Shown here: one piece after another, positions 19,374 through 27,741 of the stretch
How the letters are laid out: every line of letters begins with the position of its first letter
Position numbering within the stretch: position 1 is the first letter of the stretch
Origin: Chloroflexota bacterium
Lineage (GTDB): Bacteria > Chloroflexota > Limnocylindria > Limnocylindrales > CSP1-4
NCBI GenBank assembly: GCA_019637815.1
Contig: JAHBUZ010000004.1
Span: forward strand, 1-64,000
Reading direction: 5' to 3'
Length of the DNA stretch: 64,000 nucleotides
Translations under genes and position numbers: made by a program
Notes under the pieces: generated by a model
The model's database searches: none
The model's input: only the letters and a program-made list of their open reading frames with translations
Told to the model about the DNA's origin: nothing

Positions 19374-20944
19374 GCGTCATCACCCCGCTCGCCACCCCGT
19401 CGGAGCGCCGAGCGCGCGAGTCGCAGGGACTGCGGCAGCTCGGGGATGCGCATCGACCGACTGTACAGCAGGTACACCGCCAGGGCCGCCGACCCGGCGA
19501 CCGCCAGCTCCACGAGCGAGCGCAGCCGGGGGCCGAGCCCACCGAGCAGCCCGACCAGCCCCTGGTCGATGAGGAGCGCCGCGACCGCGGCGATGAGGGC
19601 ACCCATGAGGGAGATGACGCCTCCGAGGCCGATCGATCGCACCGGCAGCGTCCCGGTGCGTCGCCAGAGGATGCTCGTGAGCACGACCGACTCGAACCAG
19701 CCGCCCAGCGCGATGCCGAGCGCAAGACCGGACAGACCCATCGAGCCGATCGTGAGGACCGACACCAGCACGTTCACCGCGACCGACCCGATGGCGACCA
19801 TGACCGGGGTCCGGGTGTCCTGGGCGCTGTAGAACGCCCGGGCGAGGACCACGTTCAGGGAATGTGCCGGCACACCCAGCAGGAACCACGCGAGCGTGCC
19901 CGCGGTCAGGGCGAGCGTCTCCGCCGGGAAGCTGTCACCGAACAGGAGGCTGACCGTGGGACCCGCGAGGGCGATGCCCACCGCCGCGATGACCACCGTC
20001 AGCCACAGCACGAGCCGGATGGAGCGCTCGAGGAGCACCCCGAAATCCGCCAGGCGGCCCTCCGCGAGGGCGCGTGACAGGGACGGCAGGAGCACGACCC
20101 CGAGCGGGAACCCCACGAGGCCCAGCGGGATCTGGAGGATCGTGAAGGCGACCGTGTAGGCGATGACGGCGCTCGCACCGAGCGTCGTGGCGAGCGAGGT
20201 GTTGACGAGGAACGTGATCTGCGTGACACCGAGGCCGATGGCCCGCGGGATCATCAGCCAGATGGCCTTGCGGGTGGCGTCGTCGCGCAGGTCGATGCGC
20301 GGGGAGTAGCGGGCGACCCGGGACACCAGGGGCAGCTGGATGACGAGGTGGAGCACCGATCCCAGGACCACGCCCACCGCGAGCGAATCGATGCCCAGGT
20401 GCGGCCCCAGGACCAGGGCACAGCCGATGATGGCGAGGTTGAACACCACGGGCGCCATGGCCGCCACGCCGAACCGACCACGGGTGTTGAGCACCGCGGA
20501 CGCTACCGAGCCGAGCGCGAGGAAGATGGGTGACAGGACCATCAGCCGGGTCATCCGGACCGTCACCTCGGTCGCGTGCGCGTCCTGACCCGGGAACAGC
20601 CACGGCACGAGGTCGGGCGCCCACACGAAGGCCGCCGCGGAGAGGACCAGCAGGGCGACCAGGAGGAGGTTCGCGACGCTCGACGCCACGCGCCACGCCC
20701 GCGATGGCTCCCCCTTCGCGAGGAGCTCCGCGAGGACCGGGATGAGCGCCGATGCCACCGCGCCCGCGGCGACCAGCTGGTAGATGAGGTCCGGGATGCG
20801 GAACGCCGTGAAGTACGCGGCAAGGTCCGGGTCCGCGCCGAACACGTTGCCGATGACCACGAGCCGGACCCAACCGAGGAGCCGCGACCCGAGGAACGCG
20901 GCGCTCACCACGAGGCCGGCACGCGCCAGCGCGCGACCGGTCAT
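19370..20944 (-). CDS. murJ: Lipid II flippase
   Basis: 524 residues with about 14 membrane helices. MurJ moves lipid II across the cytoplasmic membrane for peptidoglycan polymerisation. The N-terminal signature ARAGLVVSAAFLGSRLLGWVR and GADPDLAAYFTAFRIPDLIYQLVAAGAVASALIPVL is diagnostic of the MviN/MurJ family. The acidic/basic cavity residues expected of the family are present by position (R in SRLLGWVR, D in ADPDLAAYF). ATG start at 20944. It heads the overlapping run murJ, tandem fem, murE, fem, so flipping, stem synthesis and bridge formation are expressed together. Confidence 0.95.
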   Translation of the reverse strand: MTGRALARAGLVVSAAFLGSRLLGWVRLVVIGNVFGADPDLAAYFTAFRIPDLIYQLVAAGAVASALIPVLAELLAKGEPSRAWRVASSVANLLLVALLVLSAAAFVWAPDLVPWLFPGQDAHATEVTVRMTRLMVLSPIFLALGSVASAVLNTRGRFGVAAMAPVVFNLAIIGCALVLGPHLGIDSLAVGVVLGSVLHLVIQLPLVSRVARYSPRIDLRDDATRKAIWLMIPRAIGLGVTQITFLVNTSLATTLGASAVIAYTVAFTILQIPLGLVGFPLGVVLLPSLSRALAEGRLADFGVLLERSIRLVLWLTVVIAAVGIALAGPTVSLLFGDSFPAETLALTAGTLAWFLLGVPAHSLNVVLARAFYSAQDTRTPVMVAIGSVAVNVLVSVLTIGSMGLSGLALGIALGGWFESVVLTSILWRRTGTLPVRSIGLGGVISLMGALIAAVAALLIDQGLVGLLGGLGPRLRSLVELAVAGSAALAVYLLYSRSMRIPELPQSLRLARSALRRGGERGDDA

Positions 20945-21001
20945 GCGGGATCGTTCATGCGCGATGTCCGTGGCGTGACCGCGGCCAGGTGGGGCCGCGG
21001 C

Positions 21002-22075
21002 TCACGGATGGCCCTCGGTCCCCGTCCTCGCCTCCCGCGCGCGTGGATGGGCGGCACGATAGCTGGCATGGAGCCGTGCCGGGGTCACGTGCGTGTAGAC
21101 CTGCGTCGTGGCGAGGCTTGCGTGCCCCAGCAGCTCCTGGACCACGCGGAGGTCCGCACCCCCGTCCAGCAGATGTGTCGCGAAGGAGTGGCGCAGGGTG
21201 TGGGGCGTGACGCCCCGGTCCAGCCCGGCGCGCGCCGCGCGGGCCGTCACGATCGCGTGGATGCCCCGGACGCCGAGCCGTCGCCCGGTGGCGTTCAGGA
21301 ACAGGGCGCGTCCGGCGTCAGGGTCCTCGGCATCGGGGCCAGCCGCGACATCGGAGCCAGCCACGGCGTCGGCCCCGGCCGCGGCGGCGCCGAGCACGGG
21401 CCGGCCGTCGGCGATCCAGCGTCGCAGCGCGTCCCGGGCGAACGATCCCACGATGCAGTCCCGGACCTTGCGACGCTTGCCGGTCACCCGGACCCGCTCG
21501 TGGGTGAGGTCGAGGTCGGCCATGTCCAGCCGAGCCACCTCCGACACCCGGAGCCCACCCCCATACAGCAGCTCCAGGATCGCCTGGTCCCGCAGATCGA
21601 GCGCCATGCCACGAGGACCCGTCCGCGTGGACCCCGCCCGCGGCGTGCCATCGTCGGTGGGCGGCTCGAGCAGAGTGGTCACCCCGGCCGGGGCCAGGGC
21701 GCGCGGCAGACGGCGCGGACGACGTGGCGTCGCGATGGACGCCCACGGATCGAGCGCGATCCAGCCCATCCGCCGCGCATGCCGATGGAAGGCGCGCGTC
21801 GCCGCAAGGCGGTTCGCGATGGTCGACCGGCCGGCGTCCGACGTGGCGAGCATCGCCAGCCAGGCACGCAGCACCCGACGGGGCGGCTGACGCCAGTCGC
21901 CGTCCGGCTGGTCCTCGAGCCAGCCGAGGAACCCTTCGAGGGTCCGCTGATACGAGCGGACCGTGTGGGGTGACAGGTCACGCGCCCGCAGCGACGCCAC
22001 GAAGTCCGCCAGCGCCTCCGTCGCCGTTGCCGGGACCCGAGCGGTCGGGACCGCGGCGACCGGCTGGCCGCTCAC
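21002..22075 (-). CDS. XerC/XerD-type tyrosine recombinase
   Basis: 357 residues. The N-terminal SAM-like core-binding domain (about 15-105, ALADFVASLRARDLSPHTVRSYQRT) precedes the catalytic domain. Catalytic residues are visible: R in YGGGLRVSEVARLD, H-x-x-R in TPHTLRHSFATHLLDGG, and H plus the nucleophilic Y in LLGHASLATTQVYTHV. An alanine/glycine/aspartate-rich loop between about 260 and 285 is longer than usual. The GTG at 22075 overlaps the topA stop (GTGA). Location beside topA matches chromosomal Xer genes that resolve dimers, so a housekeeping role is more likely than a mobile-element integrase. Confidence 0.9.
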   Translation of the reverse strand: MSGQPVAAVPTARVPATATEALADFVASLRARDLSPHTVRSYQRTLEGFLGWLEDQPDGDWRQPPRRVLRAWLAMLATSDAGRSTIANRLAATRAFHRHARRMGWIALDPWASIATPRRPRRLPRALAPAGVTTLLEPPTDDGTPRAGSTRTGPRGMALDLRDQAILELLYGGGLRVSEVARLDMADLDLTHERVRVTGKRRKVRDCIVGSFARDALRRWIADGRPVLGAAAAGADAVAGSDVAAGPDAEDPDAGRALFLNATGRRLGVRGIHAIVTARAARAGLDRGVTPHTLRHSFATHLLDGGADLRVVQELLGHASLATTQVYTHVTPARLHASYRAAHPRAREARTGTEGHP

Positions 22076-24501
22076 GCGGCGGGCTTGGCGGCCCGGGCCT
22101 TGCTCGTGCGGCGGGCTGCACCGGCCGTCGAGGTCCGCTTGCCACCGGTGGCGCGTGCCCGCGCCGCCGGCTTGAGCGCCGTGGGGTCCGCGGGTCCGCC
22201 GCTCAGCACCTCGCCGACCGTGACGCTCTCCGGGAGCTCGATGGGCGCGCCACAGGCGAGACAGATGCCGCTCCCGTCCGTGCTGCGCGCGACCGGCCCG
22301 CCATCCGCATCGTGGACGGCGCCGACCGGCTCCCGCGACGAGGTGAAGCGGCACTTGGGGTACCGCGAGCAGCCCCAGAACACGTTGCCCGTCCGGCGGG
22401 CACGCCGCGCGACCAGGTGGCCCTCCTTGCAGGTGGGGCAGGCCACCTCGAAGGGCAGCTGGTCCGGGGGCGGCGGGCCGTCCTTGTGGATGTACGTGCA
22501 CTCCGGATAGCGGTCGCAGCCCACGAAGGCGCCGAACCGGCCACGCTTCTGGACCAGCGTCCCCTGACCGCAGGTCGGGCAGGTCTCGCCTTCCCCGGCC
22601 ATCGGCACGCGTTCCTCCTCCTCGCCCGGGAGCGGCCGCGATTCCTTGTGCTCCGGATACAGCGAGCAGGCGAGGAAGCGCCCGTTGCGACCCAGCCGGA
22701 TGACCATCGGATGGCCCTCCGAGCAGACCTCGTCGCTTGGCTCGGTCGTGAACTCCGCCCGGCGGAGCTCCTTGCGCTTGAGGTCCACGAGGTCCTTGAA
22801 CGGCCAGTAGAAGTCCCGCAGGAGCGGCACCCAGTCCAGCTCACCGCTGGCGACCTGGTCGAGGCGCTCCTCCATGCGTGCCGTGAACTCGGGATCCACG
22901 AACTCGCCGAAATGGTCGACGAGGAGGTCCGTGACGATGCGCGCCACGGGCTCCGGGAGGAGTCGCTTCTCCTTCACCGTCACGTAGCCACGCTCGATGA
23001 TCGTGGCGATCGTGGCGGCGTACGTGGACGGCCGACCGATGCCGTGCTCCTCGAGCGCCCGCACCAGGGTCGCCTCGGAGTAGCGCCCGGGGGGTGCCGT
23101 GAAGTGCTGTGTCGGCGTGACCTCGTCCACATCGGTCACGTCACCCTCGGCCAGCGGCGGCAGCGCGGCCTCCGCCTCGTCCTCCTCCAGGTCGTCGTCG
23201 CGGCCCTCGGTGTAGACCCGGCTGAAGCCATCGAACAGCGTCCGCGTGGCCGAGGCGCGGAGGCCGTAGCGACCCGCGTCCAGCTCGATGGCGGTCGTCT
23301 CCATCCGCTTCTCGGTCATCTGGCTGGCCAGGGCGCGCTGCCAGATGAGCCGATACAGGCGCAGCTCCTCCGGCTGCAGCCAGCGGGCGATGGAATCGGG
23401 GTCGCGCTGGAAGCTGGTCGGGCGGATGGCCTCGTGCGCCTCCTGGGCACCCTTCGCCTTGGTCTTGTAGACCCGGCCCTTGGGCATCGTGTAGTCGGGG
23501 CCATAGCGCTGGGCGATGACCTCGCGGGCCTCACCCATGGCGACGCCGGCCATGGCGGTCGAGTCGGTCCGCATGTAGGTCGTCAGGCCCACCTGCTCGC
23601 CGTCGACCTCGACCCCTTCGTACAGGCGCTGGGCGATGGACATCGTGCGCTTGGGGCTGAAGCCCAGCTTGCGGCTCGCCTCCTGCTGGAGGGTGCTCGT
23701 CGTGAAGGGCGCCGCGGGCGAGCGCTTCTGCTGACGGACCGTGATGGCGCGCACCAGCGGCCGCTCCGCGGCGAGCGCCTGGACGTGGCCGAGCGCAGCG
23801 GCCTCGTCCCCGATGACCTGGGGGTCGTCCGCGCCACCCGTGGCGGCTCCATCGATGCGCACCAGCGCCGCGGGGAACACGGCACCGGTCTGCGTCCGGA
23901 GCTGGGCCTGGAGGGTCCAGTACTCGCGGGTGATGAACGCCTCGATCTCCCGCTCTCGTTCCACGACCAGACGCACGGCGACCGACTGGACACGACCCGC
24001 GGACAGGCCGCTCCGCACCTTGCGGGCGAGCAGCGGCGAGAGCGTGTAGCCGACCATCCGGTCCACCACGCGACGTGCCTGCTGCGCGTCGACGAGGTGC
24101 ATGTCGATCTGGCGCGGGTTCGCGAACGCCTCCCGGATGGCGGGCTCCGTGATCTCCGAGAAGGTCACCCGCTGCTGCTTGCTGGTCGGGATGTCCGCGG
24201 CCTTCGTCACGTGCCACGCGATCGCCTCGCCCTCGCGATCGAGGTCGGTGGCGAGGAACACGGTCTCCGCCCGGCCCGCCGCCTTGCGGATGGCGGCGAC
24301 CTCGCGCTCACGGTCCTTGCTGATGACATAGTCGGGCGCGAAGTCATGCTCCACGTCCACGCCCAGCTTGCCCTTGCCCGGGTTCTCCGGAAGGTCACGC
24401 ACGTGGCCCTTGGACGCGAGGACGGTATGGTCGTCGCCGAGATATCGCTCGATCGTCTTGGCCTTGGCGGGGGACTCGACGATCACCAGGTTCCTGCTCA
24501 T
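22072..24501 (-). CDS. topA: DNA topoisomerase I
   Basis: 809 residues; type IA enzyme that relaxes negative supercoils. The Toprim domain opens the protein (NLVIVESPAKAKTIERYL) with the metal triad in FLATDLDREGEAIAW. The catalytic tyrosine is in GLTTYMRTDST, near residue 305. The C-terminus has three four-cysteine zinc ribbons (CSEGHP, CPTCGQG, CPTCKEG repeats) plus a final CLACGAP, then an alanine/lysine/arginine tail (about 780-809). The ATG at 24501 fits all known N-termini. The stop overlaps the xer start. Confidence 0.97.
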   Translation of the reverse strand: MSRNLVIVESPAKAKTIERYLGDDHTVLASKGHVRDLPENPGKGKLGVDVEHDFAPDYVISKDREREVAAIRKAAGRAETVFLATDLDREGEAIAWHVTKAADIPTSKQQRVTFSEITEPAIREAFANPRQIDMHLVDAQQARRVVDRMVGYTLSPLLARKVRSGLSAGRVQSVAVRLVVEREREIEAFITREYWTLQAQLRTQTGAVFPAALVRIDGAATGGADDPQVIGDEAAALGHVQALAAERPLVRAITVRQQKRSPAAPFTTSTLQQEASRKLGFSPKRTMSIAQRLYEGVEVDGEQVGLTTYMRTDSTAMAGVAMGEAREVIAQRYGPDYTMPKGRVYKTKAKGAQEAHEAIRPTSFQRDPDSIARWLQPEELRLYRLIWQRALASQMTEKRMETTAIELDAGRYGLRASATRTLFDGFSRVYTEGRDDDLEEDEAEAALPPLAEGDVTDVDEVTPTQHFTAPPGRYSEATLVRALEEHGIGRPSTYAATIATIIERGYVTVKEKRLLPEPVARIVTDLLVDHFGEFVDPEFTARMEERLDQVASGELDWVPLLRDFYWPFKDLVDLKRKELRRAEFTTEPSDEVCSEGHPMVIRLGRNGRFLACSLYPEHKESRPLPGEEEERVPMAGEGETCPTCGQGTLVQKRGRFGAFVGCDRYPECTYIHKDGPPPPDQLPFEVACPTCKEGHLVARRARRTGNVFWGCSRYPKCRFTSSREPVGAVHDADGGPVARSTDGSGICLACGAPIELPESVTVGEVLSGGPADPTALKPAARARATGGKRTSTAGAARRTSKARAAKPAA

Positions 24502-24717
24502 CGGCCGGGAGTGTAGCACCGGGATTCGGTGGTGCCGGACGGCGTCCCCTCCGGGGACGACATCGGGCCGGACGCGCGTGCGCGCGCACGTCGCAGGGCC
24601 CGTGGCCGGCCATGAGCCGGACCCCGTGCCGCCGTCGGATCCGGGCCCGGTGGTGGCCTGCGACCCCATCGGGCCGGCGCTACGTGGCCGTCCTGCAGCT
24701 CTCGCGAGGACGCGCGG

Positions 24718-25041
24718 TCAGACCTCGCGGATGCGCTGGAGCAGCTCCTCCGCCGCGTCGAGCTCTTCCTCATCGGGAGCGTCCGGATCGACGATCGGCC
24801 CGGGTGGCAAAGCCAGGATGGACGCCGCCTCCACCGACGCGAGCGGCAGCTCCACGAACCGTATGAGGTGGAACGGGAACAGGAACCACGAATCGGTGTG
24901 GTCGATGTAGATGGGCTTCTTGCCATCGATGGTGCGCAGGTTCGTGCACATGATGCCGCCGTCGGACGGGTCGGGCATCTCGCGCAGGTCGCACAGGAGT
25001 GGCTGCTCGCCGGACAGGTGGAGGACGACATCGCGGATCAC
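24718..25041 (-). CDS. Conserved-looking small cytoplasmic protein, unknown function
   Basis: 107 residues starting MIRDVVLHLSGEQPLLCDLRE. The sequence is well structured (strands such as GIMCTNLRTIDGKKPIYIDHTDSWFLFPFHLIRFVEL), with an acidic helical C-terminus (DAPDEEELDAAEELLQRIREV). No signal peptide, membrane helix or catalytic motif is visible. I do not recognise the family. It lies between dprA and topA on the same strand, 63 bp after dprA, and may share its transcript. Codon use matches its neighbours. Confidence 0.7.
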   Translation of the reverse strand: MIRDVVLHLSGEQPLLCDLREMPDPSDGGIMCTNLRTIDGKKPIYIDHTDSWFLFPFHLIRFVELPLASVEAASILALPPGPIVDPDAPDEEELDAAEELLQRIREV

Positions 25042-25104
25042 GGCCGCAGGATATGCGGCGGACCCGCCCTTCCGGACCGGTACGGAGGTCAGGGTCCGGT
25101 GGCG

Positions 25105-26388
25105 TCACGTGGCGTCCCGGGTGGTGGCGGTGGCCGGGAGGTCCCGTGGCACGGGCGGGACCTCCGGCCGTCCCCCATCGGCCGATCGCCGCCCGTCGCC
25201 CCGGAGCAGCGGCCCGGCCGCGACCTGGAGCGGGCCGATGGTGCTCGCCCAGCCACGGAGCTGGAGCAGGGTGAGCGCGCCAGCGACCACGGCCGGCGGC
25301 TGCCCGACCGCCGCGACGAGCGCGTCGATGCTCGCGGGTCCGCTGCACAGCACACGCGCCACGGATGCCTCGACGGGTCCCAGCAACCCGATGGCCTCCC
25401 TGGCGGTCAGGGCATGCGGGCGGTCCCGCGACGGGGCATCGCTCGCTGCGCTGGCGCCGAGCCCCAGGTCCGTGAGCAGCTCCTCCACGCCCGCCACGAT
25501 GCGTGCCGGTGTCTCGCGGAGCAGTGCGAGACAGCCCGCCGTGCTCGGATCGCCCGGTCGGCCGGGGACCGCGAAGACCGTCCGGCCCTGCTCCAGGGCC
25601 AGTCGCGCGGTGATGAGGGCACCGCTCCGCACCGGCGCCTCCACGACGATGGTCGTCGTGGCCATTCCGCTCACGATGCGGTTCCGACGCGGGAACGTGC
25701 CGCGGGTCGGTGGCGTGTCCGGTGGCAGCTCCCCGACCACGGCACCCGACGCCTCGATGCGTGCCGCGAGACCGCGGTGCGGTCGAGGGATGCCGACCGC
25801 GAGGCCGCCGCCGATGACGGCCACGGTCCGACCGCCCGCCTCCAGGGCACCGGTGTGGGCGATGCCGTCGATACCGACCGCGAGACCGCTGACCACCGTG
25901 GCGCCCTGCTCCGCGAGCGCGAGGGCGATGCGCATCGCCGTCATGCGGCCCATGGGCGACGGTCGGCGCGTGCCGACCACCGCGATGAGCGGCGCGCGGG
26001 CCAGGTCCGCGGGATCACCACGGCCGAAGAGCGCGCCCGGCGGATCCTCGATGCGTCGCAACTGCTCGGGGTATGCGGGTTCCCACGGCACGAGCGCCCA
26101 CATGCCGAGCGCATCGAGGCGCGCGTGGATCGCCTCCGGGTCATGCCCCGCCGCCCGGATGCGCTCCACGAGGCCTGACCGGAGCGGCACGCCAGCGGTG
26201 CGCAGGATCCGTGCGAGGCGACGTTCCGACCGACTCCGCGCGGCGGTCAGGACCTCCACGGGGCTGCCGAAGGCTTCCACCAGCCGTGGGAGGAGCGCGC
26301 CGCCGAGGCCGTCCACGGCAGCGAGGGTCACCCACGCCCGGTGCTGTGCGTCCTCCGACCAGGGCCCGGCGACCCGAACGGCGATCAT
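25105..26388 (-). CDS. dprA: DNA-processing protein A, RecA loader in transformation
   Basis: 427 residues. DprA protects incoming single-stranded DNA and loads RecA. The Rossmann-like core is clear: IAVVGTRRPSPMGRMTAMRIALALAEQGATVVSGLAVGIDGIAH, then AVIGGGLAVGIPRPHRGLAARI, FPRRNRIVSGMATTTIVVEAPVRSGALITARLALEQGRTVFAVPG. An N-terminal SAM-like domain and a C-terminal winged helix (about 350-415) complete the long form. The ATG at 26388 overlaps the comM stop (ATGA), so comM and dprA were one operon before the insertion. With comM now split, transcription of dprA may depend on a promoter in the comM fragment. Confidence 0.95.
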   Translation of the reverse strand: MIAVRVAGPWSEDAQHRAWVTLAAVDGLGGALLPRLVEAFGSPVEVLTAARSRSERRLARILRTAGVPLRSGLVERIRAAGHDPEAIHARLDALGMWALVPWEPAYPEQLRRIEDPPGALFGRGDPADLARAPLIAVVGTRRPSPMGRMTAMRIALALAEQGATVVSGLAVGIDGIAHTGALEAGGRTVAVIGGGLAVGIPRPHRGLAARIEASGAVVGELPPDTPPTRGTFPRRNRIVSGMATTTIVVEAPVRSGALITARLALEQGRTVFAVPGRPGDPSTAGCLALLRETPARIVAGVEELLTDLGLGASAASDAPSRDRPHALTAREAIGLLGPVEASVARVLCSGPASIDALVAAVGQPPAVVAGALTLLQLRGWASTIGPLQVAAGPLLRGDGRRSADGGRPEVPPVPRDLPATATTRDAT

Positions 26389-27085
26389 GCGGCCGCCATC
26401 AGTCGAGTGCCGTCCTCACGCAGCCGGACGGCGGCGAGGATGTCCGTGACCTCGACCACGTCCCGTCCCTCGAGATCCGCGATGGTGCGCGCCACCCGCA
26501 GGGCCCGATGGATACCGCGGGCCGTCATGCCCACGGACGTGGCAAGGTCCGTCATCGTCCGCTGTGCGCCGACCCCCAGACGACAGGCGTCGAGGAGCGC
26601 CGCACCCGTCAGACGCGCGTTCGGCGTCCCGGAGCGCGCCACGGCGACCGCCCGCGCGTCCGCGATGCGTGCCGCCACGACCGCCGATGCCTCACCAGGC
26701 CCGCCCTCCAGCAGCTCCTCCGGGGTGACACGCGGGAGGCTCACCCGCAGATCGATGCGGTCGAGCAACGGCCCGCTCACCCGTCGCACGTAGCGGGCCG
26801 GCTCGGTGGGTGGGCATCGACACACCGGGGCGGTGGACCCATACCAGCCACAGCGACACGGGTTCATGGCTGCTACCAGCTGGAGCCGTGCCGGGTAGCG
26901 GACGTGCCCATGCGCCCGGACGATCTCCACGGTGCCATCCTCCAGCGGCTGCCGGAGCGCATCGAGCACATCCCGGTCGAACTCCGCGAGCTCATCCAGG
27001 AACAGCACCCAAGATGGGCCTGGGTCACCAACCCGGGCGCGAGCTGTGGTCCGCCGCCCACCATGGCCGCATAGCTGGTGGTGTG
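26385..27085 (-). pseudogene. comM: 3' fragment of comM (Mg-chelatase-like ATPase), with frameshift
   Basis: This is the C-terminal part of ComM/YifB, a hexameric AAA+ branch-migration helicase used in natural transformation. From the junction at 27085 the minus strand reads HTTSYAAMVGGGPQL and VTQAHLG, exactly what follows the Walker A half in the family. At 27008-27010 a run of three C (family reading needs four) shifts the frame. The next frame continues VLFLDELAEF (Walker B), LQLVAAMNPCRCGWYG and the C-terminal Mg-chelatase domain to the stop at 26385. A translated fragment would lack Walker A and the start codon. The frameshift may be real decay or a homopolymer sequencing error. Confidence 0.9.
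27077..27085. other. attL candidate
   Basis: GGTGGTGTG at the left junction; GTGTG (27081-27085) is shared with the right end. On the minus strand it encodes the HTT codons of comM. Short identity of a few bases is usual for large serine recombinases, which cross over at a central dinucleotide. Confidence 0.75.
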
Positions 27086-27186
27086 CTCATTGCCAGTACA
27101 CGGTTGATTGACGCACACTTGAGCGGGCAAGGCATCACACCGGGCAAGCGCCCCGGCGGGTGCCAGTAGCCCAAGGGAGGCCCGCG

Positions 27187-27564
27187 ATGGCCCGCACCAC
27201 CACCCGCGCAGCCCAGCAGCAGATCGTCAAGGACGGGATGCTGGGCATCCTCGACGGCACCGCCACCCCCGCTCACGTGCTCGCAGCGGTCGAAGCCGAG
27301 GAAGCCCCAGCACCCGAGCCGGAGGCTGCGCCCACGGAGGCCACGCCAGCCCGCACCCGCACCGCGTACACGCCGCTTCCCGACCCGACGGCCGAACTGG
27401 CCCGCGCCGAGAAGGCGGTCATCGCGGCTCGCAAGCGCGCCGACAGCAGCCCGACCCAGCGGAACACGACTCGGCTGGCCCGCTACGAGCGGCACTACGC
27501 GGCGGCTCAGGCTGCGGTCGCGGCGGTCAAGCCGACCCGTCGCTCTGCCCGCAAGTCGGCCTAG
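27187..27564 (+). CDS. Alanine-rich basic protein at the element's left end, unknown
   Basis: 125 residues. The ATG at 27187 has a near-ideal AAGGGAGG Shine-Dalgarno. The N-terminus (MARTTTRAAQQQIVKDGMLGILDGTA) is followed by a glutamate/alanine/proline-rich segment. The C-terminal half has heptad-like basic helices (ELARAEKAVIAARKRADSSPTQRNTTRLARYERHYAAAQAAV), suggesting a coiled coil or DNA-binding tail. No family recognised. It is the first gene inside attL and lies directly upstream of the zinc-ribbon and recombinase genes, the position often held by recombination directionality factors. That role is speculation. Confidence 0.65.
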   Translation: MARTTTRAAQQQIVKDGMLGILDGTATPAHVLAAVEAEEAPAPEPEAAPTEATPARTRTAYTPLPDPTAELARAEKAVIAARKRADSSPTQRNTTRLARYERHYAAAQAAVAAVKPTRRSARKSA

Positions 27565-27570
27565 CCACGG

Positions 27571-27741
27571 ATGGGCGACGAGGACATCGGGCTGCGGCTG
27601 GCCCGCATGAAGGCCACGGCGCGGGGCGACGTGGACACCAGCCGCTGCTCGGACTGTTCGGGAGTCCTGCTGTACGACGAGGGCACGAGCACCCTCGTCT
27701 GCGGCACGTGCGGAACCATAGCGATGGAGGTGCCTAGGTGA
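27571..27741 (+). CDS. Small zinc-ribbon protein upstream of the recombinase
   Basis: 56 residues. Two CxxC knuckles, SRCSDCSG and VCGTCGT, 14 residues apart, form a classic zinc ribbon similar to TFIIB-type or transcription-factor ribbons. The stop overlaps the recombinase ATG (TGATG), so the two are translationally coupled. Small metal-binding proteins next to serine integrases can act as excision factors or regulators, but I have no direct evidence of function here. The upstream gene ends 6 bp before. Confidence 0.65.
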   Translation: MGDEDIGLRLARMKATARGDVDTSRCSDCSGVLLYDEGTSTLVCGTCGTIAMEVPR

